From Phycisphaerae bacterium (lineage in GTDB: Bacteria > Planctomycetota > Phycisphaerae > UBA1845): a stretch of DNA of 64,000 nt. The notes under the pieces were generated by a model. That model saw only the letters and a list, made by a program, of their open reading frames with translations, searched no databases and had not been told where the DNA came from. A program made the position numbers and the translations under genes. This document shows positions 34,257 through 43,198 of this stretch, piece after piece; position 1 is the stretch's first letter, and every line of letters begins with the position of its first letter. The stretch spans positions 124,001-188,000 of the forward strand of contig JAGFJJ010000006.1 in assembly GCA_024102815.1 (NCBI GenBank). Reading direction: 5' to 3'.

Positions 34257-36137
34257 ATGATGCAATTCGTCCGAGGAGAAGATTCGCATCAGCGGCGCGG
34301 CGTGGTATTCGTATTGACGGTGGTCATGCTGGTGGTGCTCTGTGGTTTCGCGGCACTGACCATTGACACGGGGATGCTGTACAACGTGCGCGCCGACCTG
34401 CAGCGCACGGCCGACGCCGCCGCACTGGCGGCCGCGGGACGGCTTGCCGACGCCGGAAACGGCAACATTCTCCACGAGGCGCAGCGCGCCGCCGAGGAGG
34501 TCGTCGCGCAGAACAGCATCTTCGGAAAGAAGCTCTCGTTCGACGCCAAGACGGACCTGACTTTCGGTGTCGCCCGATACAGCGAGTCGAAAGCGGCGTA
34601 CGACTTCGTGCCGACCAGCAATCTGCCGGATGCGGTCCGCGTCCGCCTGGTCATGGCGGAAGGGTCCGCGAACGGCCCCGTCCCGCTGCTCTTCGCCCGC
34701 ATCTTCGGACGACACAGCGCCAATGTATCGGCCGAGGCCATCGCCCTCATGACGCCCCGGGATGTGGCCCTGGTGGCCGATCTCTCCAGCTCCCTCAACG
34801 ACGACAGTGAGCTTCAGAACTACGACAAGACCCCGATCAACCTCTATGACGTGTGGGCGGCGCTGCCCGATCCGCCCAAGGGCAACAACGGCGTGGGCAA
34901 CGGCCTCGACGCACCGCCGCCCGGGAACCCGCTAAGCGTCAACGACGGCGAAAGCACGGCACCGGGCAGCCCCGGCAACCAGGGCGGAAACCCGACGCCG
35001 GGTGCCGATCCCACCGGCAAGCTCGACGGACCCGCCTGGGGTTACATGATGGGCCTGGGCTTCGGAGATGAGCTCATGCCGGAAGAATACGATCCCACGA
35101 CCGATCCGGGGCTTGTCTACCTGCCGTATCGAAGCAACTGGAGTGACGCGGGCCTGACACAGTACCTGCGCGATCGCGGTTACGCCGCTTCCGAAGTTTC
35201 CGCCATCCTGGCCGGTTCCTATGATGGCAACGGTTCCTACCCCTATCGCACGGCGGTCGCACTCGGCCTCGCCTACTGGAACAGCGGAATCAGCGGCGGT
35301 TTGTGGTCGGTTCGAAGCGCTCCCTCGGGGAACGGCGACGCGCGCATTGACGCCGGCGAGTTACAGTGGGCCCAGCCCATCATGAATTACACGATCGACG
35401 AGTCGCGCAGTATCTGGCTCGATTGGATCAACCGTTACGTTTCCAGCTCACGGACGGCGATGGCCGGCGCTGACTCGGACTTCCGCTACCGCTATGGATT
35501 GAAGACGTTTACGAATTACCTGCTGGAAAGCCGGACGGGACACACGGTCACGCCGGAACTGGCCGACGTGCCCGCCCAGCCCATGCAGGCCATCAAGGAT
35601 GCTGTGGGCTTCCTCGTGGAGCTGCTCGACGGGCTGGATGCGCCCGATCAACTCTCCCTCGAGGGATTCGGGGAGACCGGAACGCACGAGATCGATCTCA
35701 CGACGGACTTCTTTGAGGCGTCGGCACGGCTCAACGCCATGCAGCCGGGCGAATACGTGGGATGGACCAACACCGGCGCCGGATTGGAGCGCGCTATCGA
35801 GGAACTGACCAGCAACCGCGCTCGACCGACCGCCCGCAAGCTGATCGTGCTTCTCACCGACGGGCTCGCCAACGTCAGTGCGACCGGCCGGACCGGTGAC
35901 ACGGCCGGGGGTGCCGCCTACGCCCGCGAGCAGGCGCGTCGCGCCGCCGAACTGGGGATCCAGATTTTCACTATCAGTGTAGGCTCGGGAGCAGATCAAG
36001 TGCTCATGAAAGAAATCGCGGAGATCGGACATGGGCAGCACTTCCACGCCGAAGGCACGATCGAGGATTACAGCCAGGGTCTCGCGGCGATCTTCACGCG
36101 GATAGGCGTAACCCGCAGCGTTGACCTGATTCAATAG
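34257..36137 (+). CDS. TadG-like pilus-associated protein with von Willebrand A domain
   Basis: 626 residues from ATG 34257, with a near-perfect GGGGGGAGAA site. The N-terminus (RRGVVFVLTVVMLVVLCGFA, then LTIDTGMLYNVRADLQRTAD) is the TadG/Flp-pilus type membrane segment. Two VWA-like pieces are split by a Gly/Pro/Asn-rich stretch: DVALVADLSSSLNDDSEL (a MIDAS-like DxSxS) around residue 170, and KLIVLLTDGLANVSATG with IQIFTISVGSGADQVLMKEI near the C-terminus. It would be exported and anchored in the envelope, perhaps binding partners through a metal site. No other tad gene is in the window. PilZ genes flank it. Confidence 0.8.
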   Translation: MMQFVRGEDSHQRRGVVFVLTVVMLVVLCGFAALTIDTGMLYNVRADLQRTADAAALAAAGRLADAGNGNILHEAQRAAEEVVAQNSIFGKKLSFDAKTDLTFGVARYSESKAAYDFVPTSNLPDAVRVRLVMAEGSANGPVPLLFARIFGRHSANVSAEAIALMTPRDVALVADLSSSLNDDSELQNYDKTPINLYDVWAALPDPPKGNNGVGNGLDAPPPGNPLSVNDGESTAPGSPGNQGGNPTPGADPTGKLDGPAWGYMMGLGFGDELMPEEYDPTTDPGLVYLPYRSNWSDAGLTQYLRDRGYAASEVSAILAGSYDGNGSYPYRTAVALGLAYWNSGISGGLWSVRSAPSGNGDARIDAGELQWAQPIMNYTIDESRSIWLDWINRYVSSSRTAMAGADSDFRYRYGLKTFTNYLLESRTGHTVTPELADVPAQPMQAIKDAVGFLVELLDGLDAPDQLSLEGFGETGTHEIDLTTDFFEASARLNAMQPGEYVGWTNTGAGLERAIEELTSNRARPTARKLIVLLTDGLANVSATGRTGDTAGGAAYAREQARRAAELGIQIFTISVGSGADQVLMKEIAEIGHGQHFHAEGTIEDYSQGLAAIFTRIGVTRSVDLIQ

Positions 36138-36151
36138 GGGAGAAGTTGGCC

Positions 36152-36643
36152 ATGCGTGCCGATATTAAGATCATGTTCAATCATCCGCGGCACCGACCCC
36201 TGCCGAAGCCCAACGTGCCGGTTCCAGGCAGGGAGCCGGTTCGCGCGAAATCGGCGGAGAAGGCCAAAGAAAGTGAATCGGCCGATACGGCAATGGAGGA
36301 GATCCGCCGACTCGTGGAAAGCGCCAAGGAGGGCGGCGAACCCGATCATTACATGGGCAAGCGACAGGACCTCCGGGTTAGCGTCGGCACGATGCTGGAA
36401 GCGACGATCGCCCCGAAGCTCGCCATCGCCAAGCGCTGGCCCATTACCATGCACAACGTCTCCGAGGGTGGATTCGGATTCTGGTCGAAGCAGAAATTCG
36501 AGATCAACGACGTGCTGTATGTTCGGGAGTTCACACCCAACAACTCCGGCAAATGGCTGACCGCGCGGGTTACGCACTGCACGGTGGGTATCCGGGGCTT
36601 CCTCATCGGTGTGGCATTCGAGCCGAATGCAACACCGGTGTAA
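36152..36643 (+). CDS. PilZ domain protein 2
   Basis: 163 residues from ATG 36152 (GGGGAGAAG seven bases upstream). A charged N-terminal 75 residues is followed by a PilZ domain with both c-di-GMP motifs intact: RQDLR (RxxxR) and NVSEGG (NxSxxG), then FGFWSKQKFEINDVLYVREF. It starts 14 bases after the TadG-like stop, so it is in the same operon. Unlike PilZ protein 1 it should bind c-di-GMP well. It probably relays the signal to the envelope protein or pilus system encoded upstream. Confidence 0.83.
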   Translation: MRADIKIMFNHPRHRPLPKPNVPVPGREPVRAKSAEKAKESESADTAMEEIRRLVESAKEGGEPDHYMGKRQDLRVSVGTMLEATIAPKLAIAKRWPITMHNVSEGGFGFWSKQKFEINDVLYVREFTPNNSGKWLTARVTHCTVGIRGFLIGVAFEPNATPV

Positions 36644-36871
36644 TTGCACCGACCCGCATTACCGGTCCGACATCGCCACAACCGCCCCATCTACGTACCA
36701 ACCGCATACAACCGCGGCAAGTCGACCAACGCATCTGCCGGGACGACCCCGGTAGATTCGTCCATTCACGTGACCGATCCTTGAAGCACGGCTAAATTAC
36801 CTGGGAGGGGAACCGAAGATTCCCCCGGAAGGACCGGCGCCGACACCTTTCTTTGCCGGGGAGATTTCGCC

Positions 36872-38701
36872 GTGGACCGACGCATTGAAGACTACGCCAT
36901 GATCGGCGACTGCCGGACGGGCGCGTTGATCAGTCGCGACGGAAGTATCGACTGGCTCTGCCTGCCTCGATTTGATTCCGACGCCGTGTTCGCCGCCCTG
37001 CTCGGCACGGAGGACAACGGTCGATGGCAAATCGCGCCGGCCTGCGAAGTCCAGCGCATCCGACGGCAGTACGTCGGCGACACGGTGGTTCTTGAAACGG
37101 TGTTCGAAACGGAAGAGGGCGATGTCGCGCTGATCGATTTCATGCCGCTGGGATCGGAGAAGCCGCAGCTCGTGCGAATCGTCGAAGGCAGGACAGGCCG
37201 CGTCCCCATGAAGACATCGGTGGCCTTTCGATTCGACTATGGTTCGGTCATTCCCTGGGTTCGGCGGGTCGATCACCGCCGCTGTGCTGCGGCAGGATCC
37301 AACAGCCTGTACCTTTCCACGGATGCGCCAATTCATGGAAAAGACTGGACCACCGTGGGAGAATTCGCCGTCGGGGAAGGCGAGAGCGTTGAGTTCGTTC
37401 TGGCCTGGGCACTCTCGTACGAAGATGCGCCGAAGCCCGTGCGACCCGACAAGGCCCTTAAGGACACGAAGGCCCGCTGGCAGGACTGGGTCTCGAATAT
37501 TACCTATGACGGCCCGTGGCGATCGGCAGTTGTCCGGTCCTTGCTGACGCTGAAGGGGCTGACCTTCGCGCCATCCGGCGGACTGCTTGCGGCCTTGACC
37601 ACTTCGCTTCCGGAAAGCCCCGGCGGTTCGCGGAACTGGGACTACCGTTTCTGCTGGCTGCGTGATGCAACGTTCACGCTGTACACATTCCTGGTCAACG
37701 GCTGCAAGGAGGAGGCGGCGGCATGGCGGAATTGGCTGCATCGTGCCGTGGCGGGAAATCCTTCGCAGATACAGCCGGTCTACTCGCTGGAAGGCGATCG
37801 CCGCCTGAACGAGTACCAATTGCCTTGGCTGCCGGGATTCAACGGGGCGTCCCCGGTCCGGGTGGGCAATGCGGCCGCAGATCAGTTTCAACTGGACGTG
37901 TTCGGGGAAATCATGGACGTGTTCCATGTCGCCCGCCGCAGCGGGCTCGAACCCGACGAGAACATGTGGCAGGTCCTTCTCGTGATGCTCGAGCATCTTG
38001 AAAACGTGTGGCAGGACCCCGATCAGGGCATCTGGGAACTGCGCGGCGATCTGCGGCATGTCACGCACTCCAAGGTGATGGCCTGGGTTGCATTCGACAG
38101 GGCCGTCAAGGCCGTGGAACGGTTCAGCCTCGAGGGTCCGGTGGAGAAATGGCGGGCTCTGCGGGAATACATTCATAAGCAGATCTGTGAACGCGGGTTC
38201 GACCCGGCGCTGAACAGCTTCGTCCAGTCCTATGGATCGCGGGAGGTTGATGCGAGCCTGCTCATGCTGCCGATGGTCGGCTTCCTTCCGCCGGATGATC
38301 CGCGCATACTGGGTACGATCGAGACGATCCAGCAGGAGTTGAGCCACAGCGGGCTGGTGGCGCGCTACCGGGTTGAATCCGGCGTCGACGGCATGGAGGG
38401 TGACGAAGGAGCATTCCTGCTGTGCAGCTTCTGGATGGTGGATGCGCTGGCCCTGGCAGGTCGGCAGAAGGAAGCTGGGGAGCTATTTGAACGGCTGTTG
38501 GCGCTGCGCAACGATGTGGGACTTCTGTCCGAAGAATATGACGCCCATCGGGGGTGCATGCTGGGCAATTTCCCGCAGGCTTTTTCGCACGTCGCCATGG
38601 TGAACAGTGCGCTCAACCTCGAGGACCGGCGGAGTCCTACCCGGGAACGCTCGGAGAATGAGTCGCCTTCCGGCGGCAAGAGGAAATCACAGAAGAAGTA
38701 G
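36872..38701 (+). CDS. Glycoside hydrolase family 15 protein
   Basis: 609 residues from a GTG at 36872 (GGGGAG upstream). The N-terminal beta domain starts IEDYAMIGDCRTGALISRDG and SIDWLCLPRFDS, the standard opening of bacterial GH15 proteins. The (alpha/alpha)6 barrel has RNWDYRFCWLRDATFTLY, the first catalytic Glu in DQGIWELRG, and EGAFLLCSFWMVDALAL near the second catalytic Glu. Members are glucoamylases or trehalases acting in the cytoplasm; there is no signal peptide. Substrate (trehalose, maltodextrin or glycogen-derived) cannot be decided. It stands alone. Confidence 0.88.
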   Translation: MDRRIEDYAMIGDCRTGALISRDGSIDWLCLPRFDSDAVFAALLGTEDNGRWQIAPACEVQRIRRQYVGDTVVLETVFETEEGDVALIDFMPLGSEKPQLVRIVEGRTGRVPMKTSVAFRFDYGSVIPWVRRVDHRRCAAAGSNSLYLSTDAPIHGKDWTTVGEFAVGEGESVEFVLAWALSYEDAPKPVRPDKALKDTKARWQDWVSNITYDGPWRSAVVRSLLTLKGLTFAPSGGLLAALTTSLPESPGGSRNWDYRFCWLRDATFTLYTFLVNGCKEEAAAWRNWLHRAVAGNPSQIQPVYSLEGDRRLNEYQLPWLPGFNGASPVRVGNAAADQFQLDVFGEIMDVFHVARRSGLEPDENMWQVLLVMLEHLENVWQDPDQGIWELRGDLRHVTHSKVMAWVAFDRAVKAVERFSLEGPVEKWRALREYIHKQICERGFDPALNSFVQSYGSREVDASLLMLPMVGFLPPDDPRILGTIETIQQELSHSGLVARYRVESGVDGMEGDEGAFLLCSFWMVDALALAGRQKEAGELFERLLALRNDVGLLSEEYDAHRGCMLGNFPQAFSHVAMVNSALNLEDRRSPTRERSENESPSGGKRKSQKK

Positions 38702-38718
38702 AGGGCCCGACCGGGCGG

Positions 38719-39504
38719 TTGCACTTTGCCGGTCGCGGCGCGCAGTCGGAGAACGTCTCCTTGGTACAGGCTGAGCTCCAGTTTGGTGGCGTTACCGCAG
38801 ACGGAACCGTGATGTGGCGTTTGCCCGCAAACAACGGGGAGCGGATCCTCGTCCTGACCGATGATGCTCTGTACTCCGCGAAGCTCTCCGAGATGGAGGC
38901 GGAACGCCTTGTCCAGGAACTTTTCCTGCAGAATGCCAACGTTGAGACTTGCATGAAGAAGGCCACCAAGATCCCCCACAAGCGGCTGCACGCGGTGCGG
39001 GGCGACGGGAAGACGTTCAAGGTGAGCATTGCGTACATGTCGCTTCGCAGAGCGCTGACCAGCAACGCCGTGGCCGTCCAGCAAATCACCGTGCCTGATG
39101 CCGCGTTCTTGCAGGAGTTCTTTGAAATCTACAGGACGCGCCTGGGGGAAAAGGCCAAAATCAAGCGCGATGAATTCAGCCCGGCCAAGGCGTTGGTCGC
39201 CCCCGGAGTGGCGGCGGGGTGCATTACCTTTGTCACCTGGTTCTTCGCGGGCGGATTGGCTTCGCTCGACGACGGCCCTCCGTCCGGCCACCACCCCGAC
39301 AGTGCAGACGCGATCCTCCGCATCTCGGATGCCCTGGGTCCGGCTGCGATACTTTCCATCGGTATCATGGCCATCGTCGCCTGCGTCTTCTGGGCTCATT
39401 ATCGGTGGAAGAACCCGCCGATCGTGATCACGCTCAAGCCGGGCAAGATCAAGCGAAAACGGCGTCCCGAGGACAACCCCTCCCCCCAGATTCAGGCGCC
39501 TTAG
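38719..39504 (+). CDS. Unrecognised protein with two C-terminal membrane spans
   Basis: 261 residues from a TTG at 38719; the start is weakly supported. The first 150 residues are soluble, with a beta-rich part (DGTVMWRLPANNGERILVLT) and a helical part (KRLHAVRGDGKTFKVSIAYM, DAAFLQEFFEIYRTRLGEKA). Two membrane segments follow (VAPGVAAGCITFVTWFFAGG and PAAILSIGIMAIVACVFWAH), and a basic tail ends the protein (GKIKRKRRPEDNP). The overall look is a PH-domain-like membrane-anchored protein, but no family is recognised. It follows the GH15 gene by 17 bases and may be co-transcribed. Confidence 0.6.
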   Translation: MHFAGRGAQSENVSLVQAELQFGGVTADGTVMWRLPANNGERILVLTDDALYSAKLSEMEAERLVQELFLQNANVETCMKKATKIPHKRLHAVRGDGKTFKVSIAYMSLRRALTSNAVAVQQITVPDAAFLQEFFEIYRTRLGEKAKIKRDEFSPAKALVAPGVAAGCITFVTWFFAGGLASLDDGPPSGHHPDSADAILRISDALGPAAILSIGIMAIVACVFWAHYRWKNPPIVITLKPGKIKRKRRPEDNPSPQIQAP

Positions 39505-39696
39505 CGCAATCCTCGGATCAGCGCAGCGGATAGCGCCCCATTGCGAGTTCCCACCTGTAACCGGCGACTCGGCTCCTGTAGGATGGTCGTCGAGTCCGAC
39601 AGAGGCGGCGCGGCCCCGGGGCTCGGTCCTTCAGAACATCGCCGGCGCATCGAGGTCAGGCAGTGCGCCGGAAGGCGTTCGTTCCGGGACAATAGA

Positions 39697-42330
39697 ATGA
39701 CGGATGTTCAGGGGCGCCTTCCAGCCTCCATGCCATCGCCGCCCGCAGAGGACCCTGGCGTTCATCCCGCGCCGTCGCTGATGCACCGGCTTCGGTTCTG
39801 GGCGGCCGTCGTGGTGCCCATTGCGTTCGTCGTCCTGGCGCTTTGGTTGTTGCACCATCAGTTCCGGCAGTACAAGCTACAGGACATCCTGGCCGGCGTG
39901 GGCGAGCTCCCGACCTGGCGGATCGGACTTGCCGCTGTGCTGACCATCGTGGCGTTCACCGTGCTGGCCGGGTATGACTGGCTCGGCTTCCGCTATATCA
40001 ACCACCCCTTGCCGCTGCGCAAGATCGCCACGGCGGCATTCATCAGCTATGCCCTCAGCTACAACCTGGGATACACGCTGATTACAGGCGGATCACTGCG
40101 CTATCGTCTCTATAGCGCCTGGGGGCTTTCGGCATCGGAGATCGCCAAGGTCGTGGGCTTCTGCCTGCTGACGTTCTGGCTGGGACTGGCCGCGATCGCC
40201 GGAGTCGGCCTGCTGGCGGAGCCCGAGACCATCGGCAGCGCGCTGCGCCTTCCCCCGACGTTGACCTGGCTGTTGGGCATCGTCCTGCTGGTCGTGGTCG
40301 GAGCGTATGTCCTGGCGACCGCGGTATGGAGGCGGTCCATCACGCTGCGATCGTGGACCTTTCACTTGCCGCCGCCGTGGATCTCGCTGTGTCAGATCGT
40401 GGTGACGGTCCTCGATCTCGCTCTGGCCGGAACCGTTCTTTACGTGCTGCTTCCGCAGGACCTGGGCTTGTCCTACTTCGCCGTCATCGGCATCTACCTG
40501 ATATCCGTGGTCGTCGGACTTGCCAGCCAGGTTCCCGGTGGGCTGGGCGTATTCGAGACGACATTCCTTCACCTGCTTCCGGGGTCAACGAGTTCCGCCG
40601 CCATCGCAGGATCGCTGCTCGCCTACCGTGGTATCTACTACCTCATGCCCCTCGCGCTGGCATCGCTGATGCTCGCGGCTCATGAAGTCGAGCTGCGTTT
40701 CAAGCGCGTTCCGCTTTCGCAGGAGACGGTCCGCTGGCTGACATCAATGGCTCCGCAGGCGTTGGGCGTCATTACGTTTATCAGCGGTGCCATTTTGCTG
40801 TTCTCGAGCGCGACGCCCACGACTCCTTCCCGTTTGTACATCCTTGCCCAGTTTCTGCCGCTTCATGTCCTCGAACTCTCGCATCTGGTGGGGAGCATCA
40901 CCGGGGCGGTTCTCATTATTCTCTCGCGGGGTATCCAGCTTCGCCTCGACGGCGCCTTCTGGTTGGCCGTGATCTTTCTGTTCGTGGGAATCATCGCCTC
41001 GCTGGCCAAGGGACTGGACTACGAGGAGTCGATCGTCCTGTCTCTGCTTCTGCTCGCCCTTCTCCCCGCCCGCGGATTCTTCTATCGACGCGCCTCGCTG
41101 CTGGACGAGCCGCTCAGCGCCGGCTGGATGGTCGCCTGTGGCGTGGTCCTGGCCTGCTCCGTCTGGCTCGGGCTCTTCTCCTACAAGCACATCGAATATC
41201 GCAACGAGCTCTGGTGGCATTTCGCCTTCGCCGCCGACGCCCCGCGCTTCATGCGGGCGAGCGTGGCCGTCGCCGCCGTCCTGCTTCTCGCCGCAGTCGG
41301 ACGCCTGCTGCGTCCCGCGCGCACACGGATCGAACATTCCTCCAAGGCACTGCTCGACCAGATCCGACCGGTCGTCGCCGCGAGCCGGGAGCCATGCGCC
41401 CATCTCGCTCTGCTGGGCGACAAGGAGTTTCTGATCAACGACGTCGGCGATGCATTCATCATGTATGCGGTTCGCGGCCGCACCTGGGTGGCCATGGGCG
41501 GTCCCGTTGGTCCGACACGGGAGCACGCCGACCTCATCTGGCGCTACCGCGAACTCGTCGACCGCAGCGGCGGCTGGCCCATCTTCTACCAGGTACGACC
41601 CGATAGCCTGCACCTCTACCTCGATCTTGGACTGACGCTGCTCAAGGTGGGCGAGGAGGCTCGGGTCTGCCTCGCCGATTTCTCACTCGATGGGGGCGAG
41701 CGCAAGAGTCTCCGCCATACGCATGCCCACGCCGGGCGCGAAGGCTGCTCATTCGAGGTGCTCCCCGCCGATCAGAATCACGAACGGATCGCGGAGTTGA
41801 AAGAAATCTCAGACCAATGGCTGGCGGAAAAGAACACACGGGAGAAGCGTTTCTCGCTGGGATACTTCGAGCCCGACTACATCGCCCGCTGCCCGCTGGC
41901 GTTGGTCCGCCGGGAAGGCCGCATCATCGCCTTCGCCAATCTCTGGCTCGGTGCAGAAAAAGAAGAACTCTCCCTCGACCTGATGCGCTTTCGCCCCGAC
42001 GCCGGGCAAGGCGTGATGGACTTCCTCCTCACCAGCCTCATGCTCTGGGGACGTGACGAAGGCTACCGTCACTTCGGCCTGGGCATGGCCCCCCTTTCCG
42101 GATTCCACGACCATCCCCTCGCTCCGCTGTGGAACCGTGCTGGCGGATTCGTCTTCCGCCACGGCGAGCACTTCTACAACTTCGAGGGGCTGCGGCAGTA
42201 CAAGGACAAGTTCCATCCGGAGTGGTCGCCGCGCTACCTGGCCGCCCCGGGCGGACTCGCCCTGCCCGCGATCCTCATCGACCTGGCGGCCCTCATCAGC
42301 GGCGGCATTCGCGGCGTGGTGAAGAAGTGA
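39697..42330 (+). CDS. mprF: MprF-like aminoacyl-phosphatidylglycerol synthase/flippase
   Basis: 877 residues from ATG 39697. The N-terminal half has about 14 membrane segments, including the flippase signature SQVPGGLGVFETTFLHLLPG and ALSYNLGYTLITGGSLRYRL. The C-terminal 330 residues form the DUF2156 GNAT-fold synthase: AHLALLGDKEFLI, FYQVRPDSLHLYLDLGLTLL, KVGEEARVCLADFSLDGGER, SDQWLAEKNTREKRFSLGYF and FGLGMAPLSG. It transfers lysine or alanine from aminoacyl-tRNA to phosphatidylglycerol and flips the product, lowering surface charge and resisting cationic peptides. The amino acid used is not predictable. Confidence 0.92.
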   Translation: MTDVQGRLPASMPSPPAEDPGVHPAPSLMHRLRFWAAVVVPIAFVVLALWLLHHQFRQYKLQDILAGVGELPTWRIGLAAVLTIVAFTVLAGYDWLGFRYINHPLPLRKIATAAFISYALSYNLGYTLITGGSLRYRLYSAWGLSASEIAKVVGFCLLTFWLGLAAIAGVGLLAEPETIGSALRLPPTLTWLLGIVLLVVVGAYVLATAVWRRSITLRSWTFHLPPPWISLCQIVVTVLDLALAGTVLYVLLPQDLGLSYFAVIGIYLISVVVGLASQVPGGLGVFETTFLHLLPGSTSSAAIAGSLLAYRGIYYLMPLALASLMLAAHEVELRFKRVPLSQETVRWLTSMAPQALGVITFISGAILLFSSATPTTPSRLYILAQFLPLHVLELSHLVGSITGAVLIILSRGIQLRLDGAFWLAVIFLFVGIIASLAKGLDYEESIVLSLLLLALLPARGFFYRRASLLDEPLSAGWMVACGVVLACSVWLGLFSYKHIEYRNELWWHFAFAADAPRFMRASVAVAAVLLLAAVGRLLRPARTRIEHSSKALLDQIRPVVAASREPCAHLALLGDKEFLINDVGDAFIMYAVRGRTWVAMGGPVGPTREHADLIWRYRELVDRSGGWPIFYQVRPDSLHLYLDLGLTLLKVGEEARVCLADFSLDGGERKSLRHTHAHAGREGCSFEVLPADQNHERIAELKEISDQWLAEKNTREKRFSLGYFEPDYIARCPLALVRREGRIIAFANLWLGAEKEELSLDLMRFRPDAGQGVMDFLLTSLMLWGRDEGYRHFGLGMAPLSGFHDHPLAPLWNRAGGFVFRHGEHFYNFEGLRQYKDKFHPEWSPRYLAAPGGLALPAILIDLAALISGGIRGVVKK

Positions 42331-42349
42331 ACCCGGCGCGGCCGGCCGG

Positions 42350-42736
42350 TCACGTCGCGGGTAGTTGCACGTCCAGCGAGCGATATTTCCGCTTCATGAA
42401 TTGCAGCGCGAGGTACGTGTGGCAGTGCTCGACCTTGGGGTTGAGGTTCGTGGGGCAGTTGCAGCCGAGGAAGACATCGCCCGTCCGGGCCTTTTCGGCC
42501 AACTCGTCGAACGGAGTTCGATCCTCCTTGAACCGCACGTCGAGCAGATCGAGGTAGGCCTTCTTGAACGTCGCCCACGCGGCCCGGTCCTTGGTGGATT
42601 CAAGGAACTCCCGGGCCATGTCCTCCGTCGGCCGGAGGGGATGCCTCGTCCGCCAGCGGGTGTCCACGCGAACGCCGTCGGGCAGGGGATCGTCCGGCGG
42701 ACGCTTGCCGCGGAAGATTTTGTAGCGAGAGAGCAT
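42350..42736 (-). CDS. Small conserved DUF488-like protein
   Basis: 128 residues. The C-terminal half has a Cys/His cluster, VFLGCNCPTNLNPKVEHCHT, followed by YLALQFMKRKY, which resembles the Cys-rich end of DUF488-type proteins, and FLESTKDRAAWATFKKAYLD lies in the centre. No enzymatic role is known. It ends 20 bases past the mprF stop on the opposite strand and its start is 17 bases from the glsB-type stop, so it may be co-transcribed with that gene. Confidence 0.6.
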   Translation of the reverse strand: MLSRYKIFRGKRPPDDPLPDGVRVDTRWRTRHPLRPTEDMAREFLESTKDRAAWATFKKAYLDLLDVRFKEDRTPFDELAEKARTGDVFLGCNCPTNLNPKVEHCHTYLALQFMKRKYRSLDVQLPAT

Positions 42737-42753
42737 GAACGGCGTCCGCGTAC

Positions 42754-42996
42754 CTACTTCTTGTTGACCATCCGCAGGACCGCCAGCAGCACCACGGCGC
42801 CGACCGTGGACATGACCAGGGCGCCGAGCAGCCCGACGGCCGTGATGTTCAGGATCCGGAAGAGGAACCCGCCGAGAAGCGCCCCGATCACACCGACGAT
42901 CAAGTCACCGATGACGCCGAAGCCACCGCCCTTCACCAACTGACCGGCCAGCCAGCCGGCACACACACCGATCAATAGAAACCAGACGATGTCCAT
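42754..42996 (-). CDS. GlsB/YeaQ/YmgE-family stress-response membrane protein
   Basis: 80 residues with three glycine-rich membrane segments: WFLLIGVCAGWLAGQLVKGG, IGDLIVGVIGALLGGFLF and LLGALVMSTVGAVVLLAVLR. This is the transglycosylase-associated (YeaQ/YmgE) family, which is induced by envelope or acid stress in several bacteria and whose molecular function is unknown. The ATG at 42996 has GAGGACGAC upstream. About 200 bp upstream (43071-43087) is a GATCAT/ATGATC inverted repeat of unknown meaning. Confidence 0.87.
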   Translation of the reverse strand: MDIVWFLLIGVCAGWLAGQLVKGGGFGVIGDLIVGVIGALLGGFLFRILNITAVGLLGALVMSTVGAVVLLAVLRMVNKK

Positions 42997-43198
42997 GGTC
43001 GTCCTCCGATGATTCTTTGTAAGGGTTGTGGACCCCGTTCCTAAATTGCTGGTGGGGAGCTCGCGCCCCGGATCATGTCAAATGATCGCCGAACTCTACC
43101 ATTATCGCGCACGCAGGGATACATCCGGGGTGAACGCGGATGCTTGTAAGGACTGGCGGCGAAACCAGGTTCCACAAGACGATCACTCTCGGAAGGAA

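Noticed and set aside
36797-38347. 516-codon frame antisense to the GH15 gene
   Set aside because: Composition is Arg/His/Pro-heavy without domains; GH15 is clear on the plus strand.
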